Source: Chloroflexota bacterium (GTDB lineage Bacteria > Chloroflexota > UBA11872). Taken from it: a stretch of 64,000 nucleotides of DNA. Of this stretch, positions 25,012 to 33,778 are shown piece by piece (position 1 is the first letter of the stretch; every line of letters starts with the position of its first letter). Under the pieces are notes generated by a model. That model was not told where the DNA came from and searched no databases. It saw only the letters and a list, made by a program, of their open reading frames with translations. The stretch covers positions 1 to 64,000 of the forward strand of contig JAJDZU010000019.1 in the NCBI GenBank assembly GCA_022824495.1, written 5' to 3'. The position numbers were made by a program, and so were the translations under genes.

Positions 25012-25680
25012 ATGGCTGAGGCAGGTCGAGCAGCCACCGAAATTAGCGTCGAGGAGAGTTCGCCGGATCGGCCGATTCCCGCCGACGCCGAGTGGTACGT
25101 GGTGAACACGTACTCGGGCTACGAAGCCAAAGTCAAGCAGAACATGGAGCAGCGCGTGCGCTCCATGGAGGCTACGGACAAGGTGTTCCGAATCGTGGTG
25201 CCCGAGGAGGACGTCGAGGAGTCTCGCCACGGGCAGCGGCGGACGGTGAAGCGCAAGATGTACCCCGGCTATGTGCTGGTGCAGATGCTGTCGCTGGACG
25301 AGACCAAAAACTCGCGCGACCCGGAGGCGAAGCACGAAGCGGACGCCGCCTGGCAAGTGGTTCGCAACACGCCGGGCGTGGTGAACTTCGTTGGCGCGGA
25401 CGCCGGGTCCGGCCACAAGCCGATTCCGCTCTCACCCGACGAGGCGGGCACGATTTTCAGGCAGATGGAGGGCGAGGGCCAGCGGCCGGAAGTCCGAATC
25501 CAGATCGGCGAGCGGGTGAAGATTATCGACGGGCCGTTCACCGACTTCTTTGGCACGGTGGACGAGGTGATGGAAGACAAGGAGCGCCTGCGGGTGCTGG
25601 TTTCATTCTTTGGACGCGACACGCCGGTCGAGCTGGACTTCCTCCAGGTCGAAAAATCCGGTGGCGGGTCGATCATCTAA
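25012..25680 (+). CDS. nusG: transcription termination/antitermination factor NusG
   Basis: 222 aa. The NGN domain begins [20 protein letters not shown]. The C-terminal KOW domain is [21 protein letters not shown]...[11 protein letters not shown]. It carries an insert of about 25 residues after [11 protein letters not shown] ([16 protein letters not shown]) that is longer than in most homologues. It binds RNA polymerase and, in bacteria, Rho or NusE. Confidence 0.95.
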   Translation: MAEAGRAATEISVEESSPDRPIPADAEWYVVNTYSGYEAKVKQNMEQRVRSMEATDKVFRIVVPEEDVEESRHGQRRTVKRKMYPGYVLVQMLSLDETKNSRDPEAKHEADAAWQVVRNTPGVVNFVGADAGSGHKPIPLSPDEAGTIFRQMEGEGQRPEVRIQIGERVKIIDGPFTDFFGTVDEVMEDKERLRVLVSFFGRDTPVELDFLQVEKSGGGSII

Positions 25681-25698
25681 CCAGGCGGCTGACGAACC

Positions 25699-26124
25699 AT
25701 GGCACGACGCGTTCTCGCGACAATCACGCTGCAATTGGAAGCCGGGCAGGCGACGCCGGCTCCGCCGGTCGGCCCCGCGCTGGGCGGATACGGGGTGAAC
25801 ATCATCGAGTTCACCAAGACGTACAACGAGCGGACGCGCGAGCAGATCGGATCGGTGATCCCGGCCGAGATCACGATCTACGAAGACCGTTCGTTCACCT
25901 TCATCACCAAGACGCCGCCGGCGGCCGATTTGCTTCGGAAGGCCGCCGGGGTGGACAAAGGCTCGGGCGAGCCGAACCGGGAGAAGGTGGGCTCGGTCAC
26001 GGAAGCGCAGGTTCGCGAGATCGCCGAGATCAAGATGCCGGACCTGAACGCTTATGAAGTCGAGGCGGCCATGAAGATTGTGGCCGGCACCGCCCGCAGC
26101 ATGGGCATCGAAGTCGAGGATTGA
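25699..26124 (+). CDS. rplK: 50S ribosomal protein L11
   Basis: 141 aa, full length. It has the proline-rich N-terminal loop ([17 protein letters not shown]) that contacts the GTPase centre and the C-terminal rRNA-binding domain ([26 protein letters not shown]). It begins 18 bp after nusG. Confidence 0.96.
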   Translation: MARRVLATITLQLEAGQATPAPPVGPALGGYGVNIIEFTKTYNERTREQIGSVIPAEITIYEDRSFTFITKTPPAADLLRKAAGVDKGSGEPNREKVGSVTEAQVREIAEIKMPDLNAYEVEAAMKIVAGTARSMGIEVED

Positions 26125-26126
26125 GC

Positions 26127-26843
26127 ATGGCGCGAGGCAGCCGGAGGTATCAGCAGGCGCGAGCGGGCGTTGACCGCACCGCTCAACACTCGCTGGCGGA
26201 CGCAGTGGACGTGCTATTGGGCTTGCCGATGGCCAAGTTTGATGAATCCGTGGAGTTCCACGCCAATCTGAGCGTCGATCCCACGCACGCCGATCAGCAA
26301 GTGCGCAGCACGGTGACGCTGCCGAATGGCACCGGCAAGGAGCAGCGAATCATCGTATTCGCCAGCGGAGACCGGGCGCAGGAAGCGCGCGACGCCGGCG
26401 CGAATGAGGTGGGAACCGACGAATTGGCCGAGCGAATTCGGGGTGGCTGGCTTGACTTCGACGCGGCGGTGGCGACGCCCGACAACATGCGGATCATTGG
26501 CCCGTTGGGCCGAATCCTCGGACCGCGCGGGCTGATGCCGAATGCGCGCGCCGGAACGGTGACGAACGATGTCGGGCGTGTGGTGAATGAGCTCAAGGCA
26601 GGCCGCGTGGAATTCCGCGTGGACCGGCTGGCCAACTTGCACGTGGTAGCGGGCCGCGCCTCCATGGGCCGGCAGGCGCTCATCGAAAACCTGCGCACCC
26701 TGATCGCTGCCGTCGTGCGGGCACGTCCGAGCGCGGCCAAGGGGTCCTACATCCATACAATGAGCATCTGTTCGAGCATGGGTCCGGGCATCCGCCTTGA
26801 CTCGCAGGCCGTGCTGGCCGAAGCGGCGGCGGCGGTGGAGTAG
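26127..26843 (+). CDS. rplA: 50S ribosomal protein L1
   Basis: 238 aa. The signature MRIIGPLGRILGPRGLMPNARAGTVTNDV is intact. ATG 26127, with GAGG upstream inside the end of rplK, is preferred to TTG 26121. L1 binds the L1 stalk of 23S rRNA and often represses its own operon. It ends 27 bp before the L10 leader. Confidence 0.95.
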   Translation: MARGSRRYQQARAGVDRTAQHSLADAVDVLLGLPMAKFDESVEFHANLSVDPTHADQQVRSTVTLPNGTGKEQRIIVFASGDRAQEARDAGANEVGTDELAERIRGGWLDFDAAVATPDNMRIIGPLGRILGPRGLMPNARAGTVTNDVGRVVNELKAGRVEFRVDRLANLHVVAGRASMGRQALIENLRTLIAAVVRARPSAAKGSYIHTMSICSSMGPGIRLDSQAVLAEAAAAVE

Positions 26844-26869
26844 ACAGGAGCCCAGTTCGACCCAGACCC

Positions 26870-26990
26870 CAACAGCTGTATAGCCGGAGACAGCGGGCCA
26901 AGCAATCTCTCGTGTCGGGAGAGCCCGCCGAGGCGCGAACGGATGATCGAGCGGTAAGCCGACCCGGCGCGCCGTTCGTTTTTTGTTTTG
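26870..26990 (+). ncRNA. L10 leader (autoregulatory mRNA element upstream of rplJ)
   Basis: The 171-bp gap before rplJ shows L10-leader hallmarks. GCCGGAGACAGCGGGC is followed by GAGAGCCCGCCGAGGC, forming the kink-turn stem bound by L10(L12)4. An attenuator follows: CGAACGG (26936-26942) can pair with CCGTTCG (26972-26978), directly followed by six Ts (26979-26984). Excess L10 would therefore lower rplJL expression. The boundaries are approximate. Confidence 0.8.
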
Positions 26991-27014
26991 TGCTTTCCAA
27001 AGGAGGAATTGCCA

Positions 27015-27551
27015 GTGGCGACACGTGCGGAAAAGGCCGCCGTAGTCGACGCGCTCACCGACCAGTTGGCGTCAGCCTCGCTGAGTATTGTGTCGGGATT
27101 TACCAACCTGTCGGTCGCCGATCAGCAGGAGCTGCGCGCGCAAGTGCGGGCGTCGGGCGCGACGATTCGAGTGGTCAAGAACAACCTTGCCGCCCTGGCG
27201 GCTGACCGAGCCGGGATTCAGGGCCTGGACGTGCTGCTTAACGGGCAGTCGGCGTTCACCTTCAGCGGCGAGGACCTGCCGGCCGCGGCGCGCGTGCTGC
27301 GCGACTTTTCGCTGCAGCACCCGACGGTTGAGATTCGCGGCGGGGCGCTGAATGGCGAGGTGCTGGACGGCGATCGGGTGCTGAAACTGGCGTCGATTCC
27401 TGGCCGCGACCAGCTCAACGCCGAAGTGGTCTGGGCGATTGGCGCCCCGATTTCCAATTTGGTGCATACATTGGATGGATTGATCTCAGGACTGGTGTAC
27501 GCGCTGCAGGAGCGCGTTGACCAACTGCAAGCCGCCGAAGGAGGCGCGTAA
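27015..27551 (+). CDS. rplJ: 50S ribosomal protein L10
   Basis: 178 aa. The family start [29 protein letters not shown] and the C-terminal helix ([14 protein letters not shown]) that binds L7/L12 dimers are present. GTG 27015 stands nine bases after a strong AAAGGAGG; the upstream reading from 26988 is non-coding leader. It overlaps rplL by one base. Confidence 0.95.
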   Translation: MATRAEKAAVVDALTDQLASASLSIVSGFTNLSVADQQELRAQVRASGATIRVVKNNLAALAADRAGIQGLDVLLNGQSAFTFSGEDLPAAARVLRDFSLQHPTVEIRGGALNGEVLDGDRVLKLASIPGRDQLNAEVVWAIGAPISNLVHTLDGLISGLVYALQERVDQLQAAEGGA

Positions 27552-27931
27552 TGGCCAAGGTAACGAAGGACGACATTCTCGAGTCACTCGATTCCATGAC
27601 GGTGCTCGAGCTCTCGGAATTGGTCGAGGCTCTCAAGGAGAAGTACAACGTTTCCGGCGCGCCGATGGCCGTGGCGGCCATGCCGGCCGACAATGGCGCG
27701 GCGGCTGTCGAAGTCGAGCAGACGGAATTCTCGGTGGAGATCAGCAGCGCCGGCCAACGCAAGATCCAGGTCATCAAGGCCGTGCGCGAGATCACGGGTC
27801 TTGGACTCCGCGAGGCCAAGGCGGTGGTGGACGCGGCGCCGGGTACGATCAAAGACGGCCTGTCGCGCGAGGAAGCCGACGCCATGGTGGCCAAGCTTGA
27901 AGAGGTGGGCGCGACCGTCGAGGTGAAGTAG
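27551..27931 (+). CDS. rplL: 50S ribosomal protein L7/L12
   Basis: 126 aa. The N-terminal dimerisation region ([25 protein letters not shown]), an Ala-rich hinge and the C-terminal domain ([27 protein letters not shown]) are complete. In most bacteria rpoB follows. Here the next gene is a glycosyltransferase 65 bp away. Confidence 0.96.
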   Translation: MAKVTKDDILESLDSMTVLELSELVEALKEKYNVSGAPMAVAAMPADNGAAAVEVEQTEFSVEISSAGQRKIQVIKAVREITGLGLREAKAVVDAAPGTIKDGLSREEADAMVAKLEEVGATVEVK

Positions 27932-27996
27932 CGCTCACGGCGCAGGCGGGCGGCGTCACGCCGCCCGCGATCGGTGAAGGACGAGGTCGGCCGAGC

Positions 27997-28863
27997 ATGA
28001 TCGATGCCGTGGTCGTAGCTCACGGGCAGGCGGACGTGACGTGCCGTGCGGCTTGCAGCATTCGCTCGGCCGGCGGCCTGGTGCAGTCGCTGACGATCGT
28101 GGACACCGCCGACGATCCGGCGTTGGCCGCACTTTGCGACGACGCAACGCTTGCGGCGCGACGGTTGACTCGGCCCGACAATCCGGGCTACGGCGTGGCT
28201 GCGAATGCCGGCGTCGCGGTCGGTCAAGCGCCACTGGTTCTGGTTGCCAACGCCGACGTCTGGGTGCATCCCGGCGCCCTGGAGGCGTTGGCGAAGGCGA
28301 TCGACGGCGCGCCAGACGTTGCGTGCGTCGGGCCGATGCTGCTGAATACGGACGGTTCTCCCCAGGACTCCGCGTTTGCTTTTCCGGGTCTTGGACAGGC
28401 GGTCTTCGATCTTGTGCCAATGCCGGCTCGGCTTCGCGGGTCCCGTCTGAATGGGCGGCTCTGGTCCAACGGGCCCGTGAGAGACGTGGGCTATGTGCTG
28501 GGCGCCTTCATGCTGATGCGGCGTCGTGCCCTGGACCTGGTGGGCGGGTTTTCGTCGGCCTATTGGATGTACGCGGAGGAAGTGGACCTGTGCCGCCGCT
28601 TCTGGGATGACGGCTGGCGGGTTCGCTACGTGCCCACGGCCCAGGTCACGCACATCCGCGCGTCGACAACCGCCGACCGCGATCTGGAGATGCTGCCGGA
28701 ACTCTTTCGCAGTCGGGCGCGCTGGTACCGGCAGCACGGCCCCCGCCCAACGGCACGCGCCGCCATCGGCTTGATGTGGCTGGGGCTTGGTGTTCGCGCT
28801 CGCTTGCCTGGACCTCGTCGTGAGGCGTACGCCGCGGCCCGGGTGGCCCTGAAGGCGGAGTGA
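27997..28863 (+). CDS. GT2 glycosyltransferase (rhamnosyltransferase-like)
   Basis: 288 aa. A GT-A fold with the nucleotide-sugar region NPGYGVAANAGVA, the metal-binding ANADVWV (DxD-like) and the acceptor-side MYAEEVDLCRRFWDDGWRV typical of WbbL-like enzymes. It transfers a sugar onto a surface-polysaccharide precursor at the cytoplasmic face. It is the first gene of a tightly overlapping run of transferases; the next starts within its stop (GTGA). Confidence 0.88.
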   Translation: MIDAVVVAHGQADVTCRAACSIRSAGGLVQSLTIVDTADDPALAALCDDATLAARRLTRPDNPGYGVAANAGVAVGQAPLVLVANADVWVHPGALEALAKAIDGAPDVACVGPMLLNTDGSPQDSAFAFPGLGQAVFDLVPMPARLRGSRLNGRLWSNGPVRDVGYVLGAFMLMRRRALDLVGGFSSAYWMYAEEVDLCRRFWDDGWRVRYVPTAQVTHIRASTTADRDLEMLPELFRSRARWYRQHGPRPTARAAIGLMWLGLGVRARLPGPRREAYAAARVALKAE

Positions 28864-29633
28864 CGCCGATGACGGCGATCAGCGCAATTGTCATCGCGCG
28901 AAACGAGACGGCCAACCTTGCCGACTGCCTGGCAACCCTGGCCTGGGCCGATGAACGGCTGGTGCTCGACTCTTTCAGCACGGACGGAACCACCCGGGAC
29001 CTGCCGCCCGGCGTCCGCGTGGTGGAGCGTCGCTGGACGGACTTTCCGACGCAACGCAACGCCGGGCTACGGCTTGCCGTGCATGACTGGGTCCTGTTCG
29101 TGGATGCGGACGAACGGGTTACGCCCGAGCTGAGCCAGGAAGTCGCAACACGCGTGGGGTCCGAAGCGTGTGACGGATATTGGGTACCGCGTCGGAACCG
29201 AATCTTCGGCCGCTGGATGCAAGGGGCCGGCTGGTGGCCGGATTTCCAGCTGCGGATCATGAATCGTCACCGCGCTGTTTACGCGGCCGATCGTCCGGTC
29301 CACGAACTCGTGGAAATCAACGGGACGGTGGAGCGAATGCGGCATCCGCTGGAACATTTCAGCTATGCGAGCGTGGAGGAGTTTCGCGCGCGCCAGCGGG
29401 CCCTGGCCGGACCCGTGGCCGAAATGCTGTTCGAATCGGGTATGCGCCGACGTCCCACGGCGGTGGTGCTCCAGCCCCTGCGTGAATTCTGGCGGCGGAT
29501 GGTGAGCCAGCGGGGATACCGGGACGGAGGCGTCGGGCTGCTGCTGGCAGCCCTGATGGCGGAGCACGAATGGCAGGTCCAGCGGGCCCTGCGCGCGTGC
29601 TGGAGCGCCACGGACGGTAAGGCGCGGCGGTGA
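28860..29633 (+). CDS. GT2 glycosyltransferase (WaaE/KdtX-like)
   Basis: 257 aa. The family pattern SAIVIARNETANLADCL, VLDSFSTDGT, DFPTQRNAGL and LFVDADERVTPEL is clear, as is the C-terminal region with a conserved Arg (FQLRIMNRHRAVY). Relatives add glucose or heptose to lipid-linked cores. It starts at GTG 28860 in a 4-bp overlap with the previous stop; ATG 28869 is possible. It again overlaps the next gene by 4 bp. Confidence 0.88.
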   Translation: MTPMTAISAIVIARNETANLADCLATLAWADERLVLDSFSTDGTTRDLPPGVRVVERRWTDFPTQRNAGLRLAVHDWVLFVDADERVTPELSQEVATRVGSEACDGYWVPRRNRIFGRWMQGAGWWPDFQLRIMNRHRAVYAADRPVHELVEINGTVERMRHPLEHFSYASVEEFRARQRALAGPVAEMLFESGMRRRPTAVVLQPLREFWRRMVSQRGYRDGGVGLLLAALMAEHEWQVQRALRACWSATDGKARR

Positions 29634-30577
29634 GTTCCCCTCCGCTACAGTCGGTCTCGGCGGTTGTGGTGACCTGGAACTCCGCCGCCGACATCGGACC
29701 ATGCCTGTCGGCGCTGAACGAGGCCGGCGGCGAGATACCGGGCACGCTGGACATTACCGTTGTCGACAATGATTCGGCCGATGAAACCGTGGCCATCGTC
29801 CGGCGGGAGTTTCCGCAGGTTCGGATGGTGAAAGCGCATCGAAACCTGGGATTCGGCGCCGCCGCCAACATTGGAATCGCCGCCGCCATGGGTGATGCAT
29901 TGCTGTTGGTGAATCCCGACGCTCACCTGGAATCGGGCGCGATGGGCGCCATGCTGGCGCACCTGGCACGTGAGCCCGACCTTGGCTGCGTGGCGCCGAT
30001 GCATGTGGCCGGCGACCGTGCGCCCACGTCGCCGGCGCGGCGGTTGCCAACACTGGCCGCCGCGGTGACGGACGGGACCATCATCGAGCGCTTCCTGCCC
30101 GATCTTCCTGCACTTCGCCGGTACTACATGCGCGACGCGGCCGATGCCGACCCGGAGTGGCTGACGGGCGCCTGCCTGTGTATTCGGCGAGCGGCGCTGG
30201 TCGAGACCGGAGGCTTTGACGTCGGCTACGAAATGTACGTGGAGGAAGTCGACCTGCTGCGCGACCTCGGTCTTCAGGGCTGGCGTTGCGGCGTGACCCG
30301 GGACGCCACGGTTCGACACGCAGGTGGGGCCAGCGCCGATCAGGATCCGGTGGCTCGGGAACGGCGCTTCTTTCACAGCCGGTATCGCTACGTGACCAAG
30401 ACCTGGGGCTGGCCGGTGGCCGCGCTTCTGCGACTGTTTGTCGCGAGTACGGGGGTGATGCGACTGCTGGAACAGGCGGTGCGCATGCTGCGGCCGTCAT
30501 TGCGCGATCACGCCCGCGGAGAACTGCGGCAGATCGCGGCCGTGACTCTCTGGCAGTGGACCGGGTGGCGGCGCTAG
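29630..30577 (+). CDS. GT2 glycosyltransferase
   Basis: 315 aa. N-terminal SAVVVTWNSAADIGPCLSAL, TVVDNDSADET, LGFGAAANIGIA, metal site VNPDAH and the acceptor-side EMYVEEVDLLRDLGLQGW place it with the rhamnosyltransferase-like GT2 group, close to the first transferase of this run. Start GTG 29630 overlaps the previous stop as GTGA. The C-terminal region (after about 230) has a basic amphipathic part that may touch the membrane. Confidence 0.88.
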   Translation: MSSPPLQSVSAVVVTWNSAADIGPCLSALNEAGGEIPGTLDITVVDNDSADETVAIVRREFPQVRMVKAHRNLGFGAAANIGIAAAMGDALLLVNPDAHLESGAMGAMLAHLAREPDLGCVAPMHVAGDRAPTSPARRLPTLAAAVTDGTIIERFLPDLPALRRYYMRDAADADPEWLTGACLCIRRAALVETGGFDVGYEMYVEEVDLLRDLGLQGWRCGVTRDATVRHAGGASADQDPVARERRFFHSRYRYVTKTWGWPVAALLRLFVASTGVMRLLEQAVRMLRPSLRDHARGELRQIAAVTLWQWTGWRR

Positions 30578-31740
30578 CCGCCGATGCCGGTGTGAGGCCG
30601 ACGCGCCGCGTCCTCTTTGTCAGCGGTGAATTTCCGCCATTCGTTGGCGGCGTGGGCGATCACGTGGCCAGGTTGGCGGCGGCGTTGACGGCCAGCGGCG
30701 TTACGTGCCACGTGGCAACCGAGTCCCGTGCCGCAAGCGATCCGGCCGCGAGGGTTTACGCGGTGGCCAACCGGTTTCCACTGCAGGCGCTGTGGAGCAC
30801 GCTTCGCCTGGCCAGACGCCTGCGGCCGGACGTTGTTCACATGCACTATCAGGCGGGGGCATTTGCGCGACCCGGAGAACTGATGGGCCTTGGACACGCG
30901 CTGCGCCTTGTCGGGACTCCCAGCCGGCTGGTCGTGACCTTTCACGACCTGTTACAGCCGTTTCTGTTTCCGAAGGCCGGCCGGCTAAGGGCTCGCGTGG
31001 TTCGTGGCCTGGCCAGGTCCGCCCACGCCGCACTGTACGTTGACGCCGTGGACCGGCGCCGGGCCGTGACGCAGGTTGGCCATGGCGCCAATGCCTTCTG
31101 GATTCCGGCAGGTCCGACGATTGAGCCGCCGGCGGGCATCGGCGACCGCTCCGCCGCTCGGGCGGCTCTCGGTCTGAATCAAGAGGACTTCATCGTTGGC
31201 TTTTTCGGCTTCCGGCAGCGCAGCAAGGGCGTGGGCGTGTTGGCGGCGGCCCTGCGTCGCCCCGAACTGGCTGGGCCGCGAACGCTGCTGGCCTTGATCG
31301 GGGCCGCGGAACCGCCAGCCAACGAGCGACGGGCGGAGCCCGCGGTGGCACCTCACACGTTCGACGGGGTTCGTCTGGTTGACACAGGCGTCCAGCCAGC
31401 AGACGTAATCTCGCGCTGGCTCGTCGCGTGCGATGCGATCGCCCTTCCGTTTCTGGACGGTCTCTCGGCACGTCGCGGGTCATTCATGAATGCCGCGGCA
31501 CACGGTGTGCCCGTCATCACCACGCATCCGCCGATGGAAGGGACCGTGGACGTGGGGGCCGGCGAAGTGGGATTCGTCGCGCCGCACGACGAGCGAGGGC
31601 TGGCGGAGGCCCTGGCGGATATCCGTGACCATCCGCCGCGCCGGCAACTCTTGACCGAGGGCGCCCGAGCTATCGCCGGCCGGCACGCCTGGTCGGCAAT
31701 CGCCAAGCGTACGCTGGAGGCATATGACCACTCGGCCTAG
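30565..31740 (+). CDS. GT4-type glycosyltransferase
   Basis: About 391 aa with a GT-B fold. Features are RVLFVSGEFPPFVGGVGDHVARLAAAL, VVHMHYQAG, and the C-terminal donor site (FGFRQRSKGVGVLAAAL ... ALPFLDGLSARRGSFMNAAAHGVPVITT). The open frame extends up to 30286, but that part shadows the preceding gene. I take GTG 30565 (GTG 30592 fits equally), so it overlaps or closely follows its neighbour. It retains the donor sugar configuration and probably adds to the same glycan. Confidence 0.82.
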   Translation: MAALAADAGVRPTRRVLFVSGEFPPFVGGVGDHVARLAAALTASGVTCHVATESRAASDPAARVYAVANRFPLQALWSTLRLARRLRPDVVHMHYQAGAFARPGELMGLGHALRLVGTPSRLVVTFHDLLQPFLFPKAGRLRARVVRGLARSAHAALYVDAVDRRRAVTQVGHGANAFWIPAGPTIEPPAGIGDRSAARAALGLNQEDFIVGFFGFRQRSKGVGVLAAALRRPELAGPRTLLALIGAAEPPANERRAEPAVAPHTFDGVRLVDTGVQPADVISRWLVACDAIALPFLDGLSARRGSFMNAAAHGVPVITTHPPMEGTVDVGAGEVGFVAPHDERGLAEALADIRDHPPRRQLLTEGARAIAGRHAWSAIAKRTLEAYDHSA

Positions 31741-33778
31741 CGTCGGCGCGACCGGTCGAGGCTGGTTCGCGGAGCGGCTGGCTCGGCATGTGACGCCGAC
31801 GACCGTGGTGCTGGCGGTTGTAGTCGCCGGAGCCGTTCTGCGCAGCCTTCGACTCCAGCACCTGGGCGACTTCGATTTCGACGAAGTCGCGGCGGTCTGG
31901 TACGCGCGTTCGCTCCCGCTGGATATCGTCGCGGCCATTGCCGAGGCGCCGTTTGAGCACCCGCCGCTCTACTACATCGCGCTGCATTACTGGGCAAGCT
32001 GGTTCGGCGAGCAGGAGCCGATCGTGCGCTGGCTCTCGGTTCCTTTTGGTGTGCTGCTGATTCCCGCGACCTATCAGCTTGCGCGCATGTACCTACGCCC
32101 GTGGCCGGCCGTGTTTGCCGCTGCCGTGGTAGCCGCGTCGCCAATGCTGATCTTCTTCAGCCGCGAGGCGCGAATGTATGCCGCCGCGGCCCTGTTCGGC
32201 ACGCTGGCGCTATGGCTATTCGAGCGAGCGATGCGACATGGCCGCCGCCGCGACTGGACGTGGCTGGCGCTGACCATTGTGGTCGGCGCCTACGTGGACT
32301 ACATCGCCGCGCTGGCCCTGGTTGCCATGAACCTGACGCTTCCGTGGCACTTCAGTCGCCGGCGCGGCCGCGTGCTGGCCTTCGTTGCCGTTCAGTTGGT
32401 GTGCGTGGCCATTGCGTTGCCATGGGTCCTGTTGGCTCGCGGCATTCAGGACAGTCTTCCGGCATTTGGAACCGGAGAACTGGGGTTGAACCTTGTTCGG
32501 GACGTGGCGGCCAGCGCGTGGCTGGACGTCTTCGTAGGCGACGCGTCGGTACGCGGCGGGGGGCGGGCCGGCGCCTATGTCGCCGGCGTTCTGGCTGCGC
32601 TCGTGCTGGTCGGTGCCGCCTGGGCCGTCGTGCGCCGCTCTGCGGGCCTGGTGCTGGCAAAGCTCGTGGCCGTGCTCGGCTTCCTGGCAGTTCTGCTGGT
32701 GTTCAACAAGGACTATCAGGCCCGCTACCTACTTCCGGCTATTCCAGCGCTGGCAATCCTGGCGGCGGCTTCCCTGGGTCTCGCGCCGCGCCGGACCTGG
32801 GTAGTGGCGCCGGTGGCCGCCGTGCTGCTCGTGGGTCTGGCAGGGCCCGTCTACGCCTCGCGCGCCTACTTTGACGATTACCGACGCGGCGACTACCGCT
32901 CGATTACCTCGACCATTGAGAACCTGGCCCGTCCCCTGCGTCCGGGTCGCGACCAAGGGAAATTCAGGGATGCGGTGGTCCTCGCCGGTCCGTGGCAGGG
33001 GTGGTACTGGCGCCACTATTTTCCGGATTTCCTGGACAAGGTCGATGTCTGGTTTCTCCCGGACGAAGTACCGCCGGCCGTGACGGCAAGGGAAGTCAAC
33101 AAGAAGCTGGAACGGGCGGCCAACAACCATCGAAGGCTCTGGGTGGTTCTGGCAGGTCTTGAGCAGGCCGATCCCGAGGGGCACGTCGCCGCCTGGCTGA
33201 CGTCGCAATGGCAGGCCCGGTCCGAGGTCTACCGGAATGGCGTCCTGCAGTTGTATATGACCAACGTGTTGGATCTCGTGAACCGGCGCGGTCGCGTCCT
33301 ACTCGACCGCGACTTTCAGATCGACCAGATCCAGTACACGGGAACGCGGGCCGACCAGGGACCTCGCGAAGCGGGAGACGGGGTGCGGTTCAGCGTCTTC
33401 CTGCGCGCCCAGCATCCGCTGGACTACGACCTTCGTCTGCGTATCTGGCTGCGCACGCCCAGCGGGGTGATCTATGCCAAGGAACTCTATGCGCAGGATC
33501 GCCAATTGCGTCGAACGTCAGAATGGCAACCGGGCGACGCGCACCAGCTGCGGACTGCTTTGTGGGTGCCCGCGGAGGCCGAACCGGGTTCCTACCAGGC
33601 ATTCATCGCGTTTCTGCGGCCGGACGATCGGCCGCTCACCGCCGTGGGCGAGCTGTCGGGCATCGTCCATCCGGGCGTGGACTACGTCTGGCTGGGTCCG
33701 GTGGATATAGCTCCGCCAAGTGTCCCGCTAGCCAACGAAGCCGAACTGCGCGCGGCGCTCGGCGGGCCCATTCGCTAG
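31724..33778 (+). CDS. GT-C membrane glycosyltransferase (PMT_2/ArnT-like)
   Basis: 684 aa. About ten membrane helices lie in the first 400 residues. The GT-C acidic motif is in LGDFDFDEVAAVWYARSLP on the first outer loop, and PLYYIALHYWASWFGEQEP continues the canonical start. A large C-terminal extracytoplasmic region follows (about 390-684). Such enzymes use polyprenyl-phosphate sugars on the outer face of the membrane. It overlaps the GT4 gene by 17 bp and ends 4 bp into the convergent flippase stop. Confidence 0.85.
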   Translation: MTTRPSVGATGRGWFAERLARHVTPTTVVLAVVVAGAVLRSLRLQHLGDFDFDEVAAVWYARSLPLDIVAAIAEAPFEHPPLYYIALHYWASWFGEQEPIVRWLSVPFGVLLIPATYQLARMYLRPWPAVFAAAVVAASPMLIFFSREARMYAAAALFGTLALWLFERAMRHGRRRDWTWLALTIVVGAYVDYIAALALVAMNLTLPWHFSRRRGRVLAFVAVQLVCVAIALPWVLLARGIQDSLPAFGTGELGLNLVRDVAASAWLDVFVGDASVRGGGRAGAYVAGVLAALVLVGAAWAVVRRSAGLVLAKLVAVLGFLAVLLVFNKDYQARYLLPAIPALAILAAASLGLAPRRTWVVAPVAAVLLVGLAGPVYASRAYFDDYRRGDYRSITSTIENLARPLRPGRDQGKFRDAVVLAGPWQGWYWRHYFPDFLDKVDVWFLPDEVPPAVTAREVNKKLERAANNHRRLWVVLAGLEQADPEGHVAAWLTSQWQARSEVYRNGVLQLYMTNVLDLVNRRGRVLLDRDFQIDQIQYTGTRADQGPREAGDGVRFSVFLRAQHPLDYDLRLRIWLRTPSGVIYAKELYAQDRQLRRTSEWQPGDAHQLRTALWVPAEAEPGSYQAFIAFLRPDDRPLTAVGELSGIVHPGVDYVWLGPVDIAPPSVPLANEAELRAALGGPIR

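Noticed and set aside
30286-30564. Long N-terminal extension of the GT4 frame
   Set aside because: It overlaps the end of the preceding GT2 gene in another frame and lacks conserved features.
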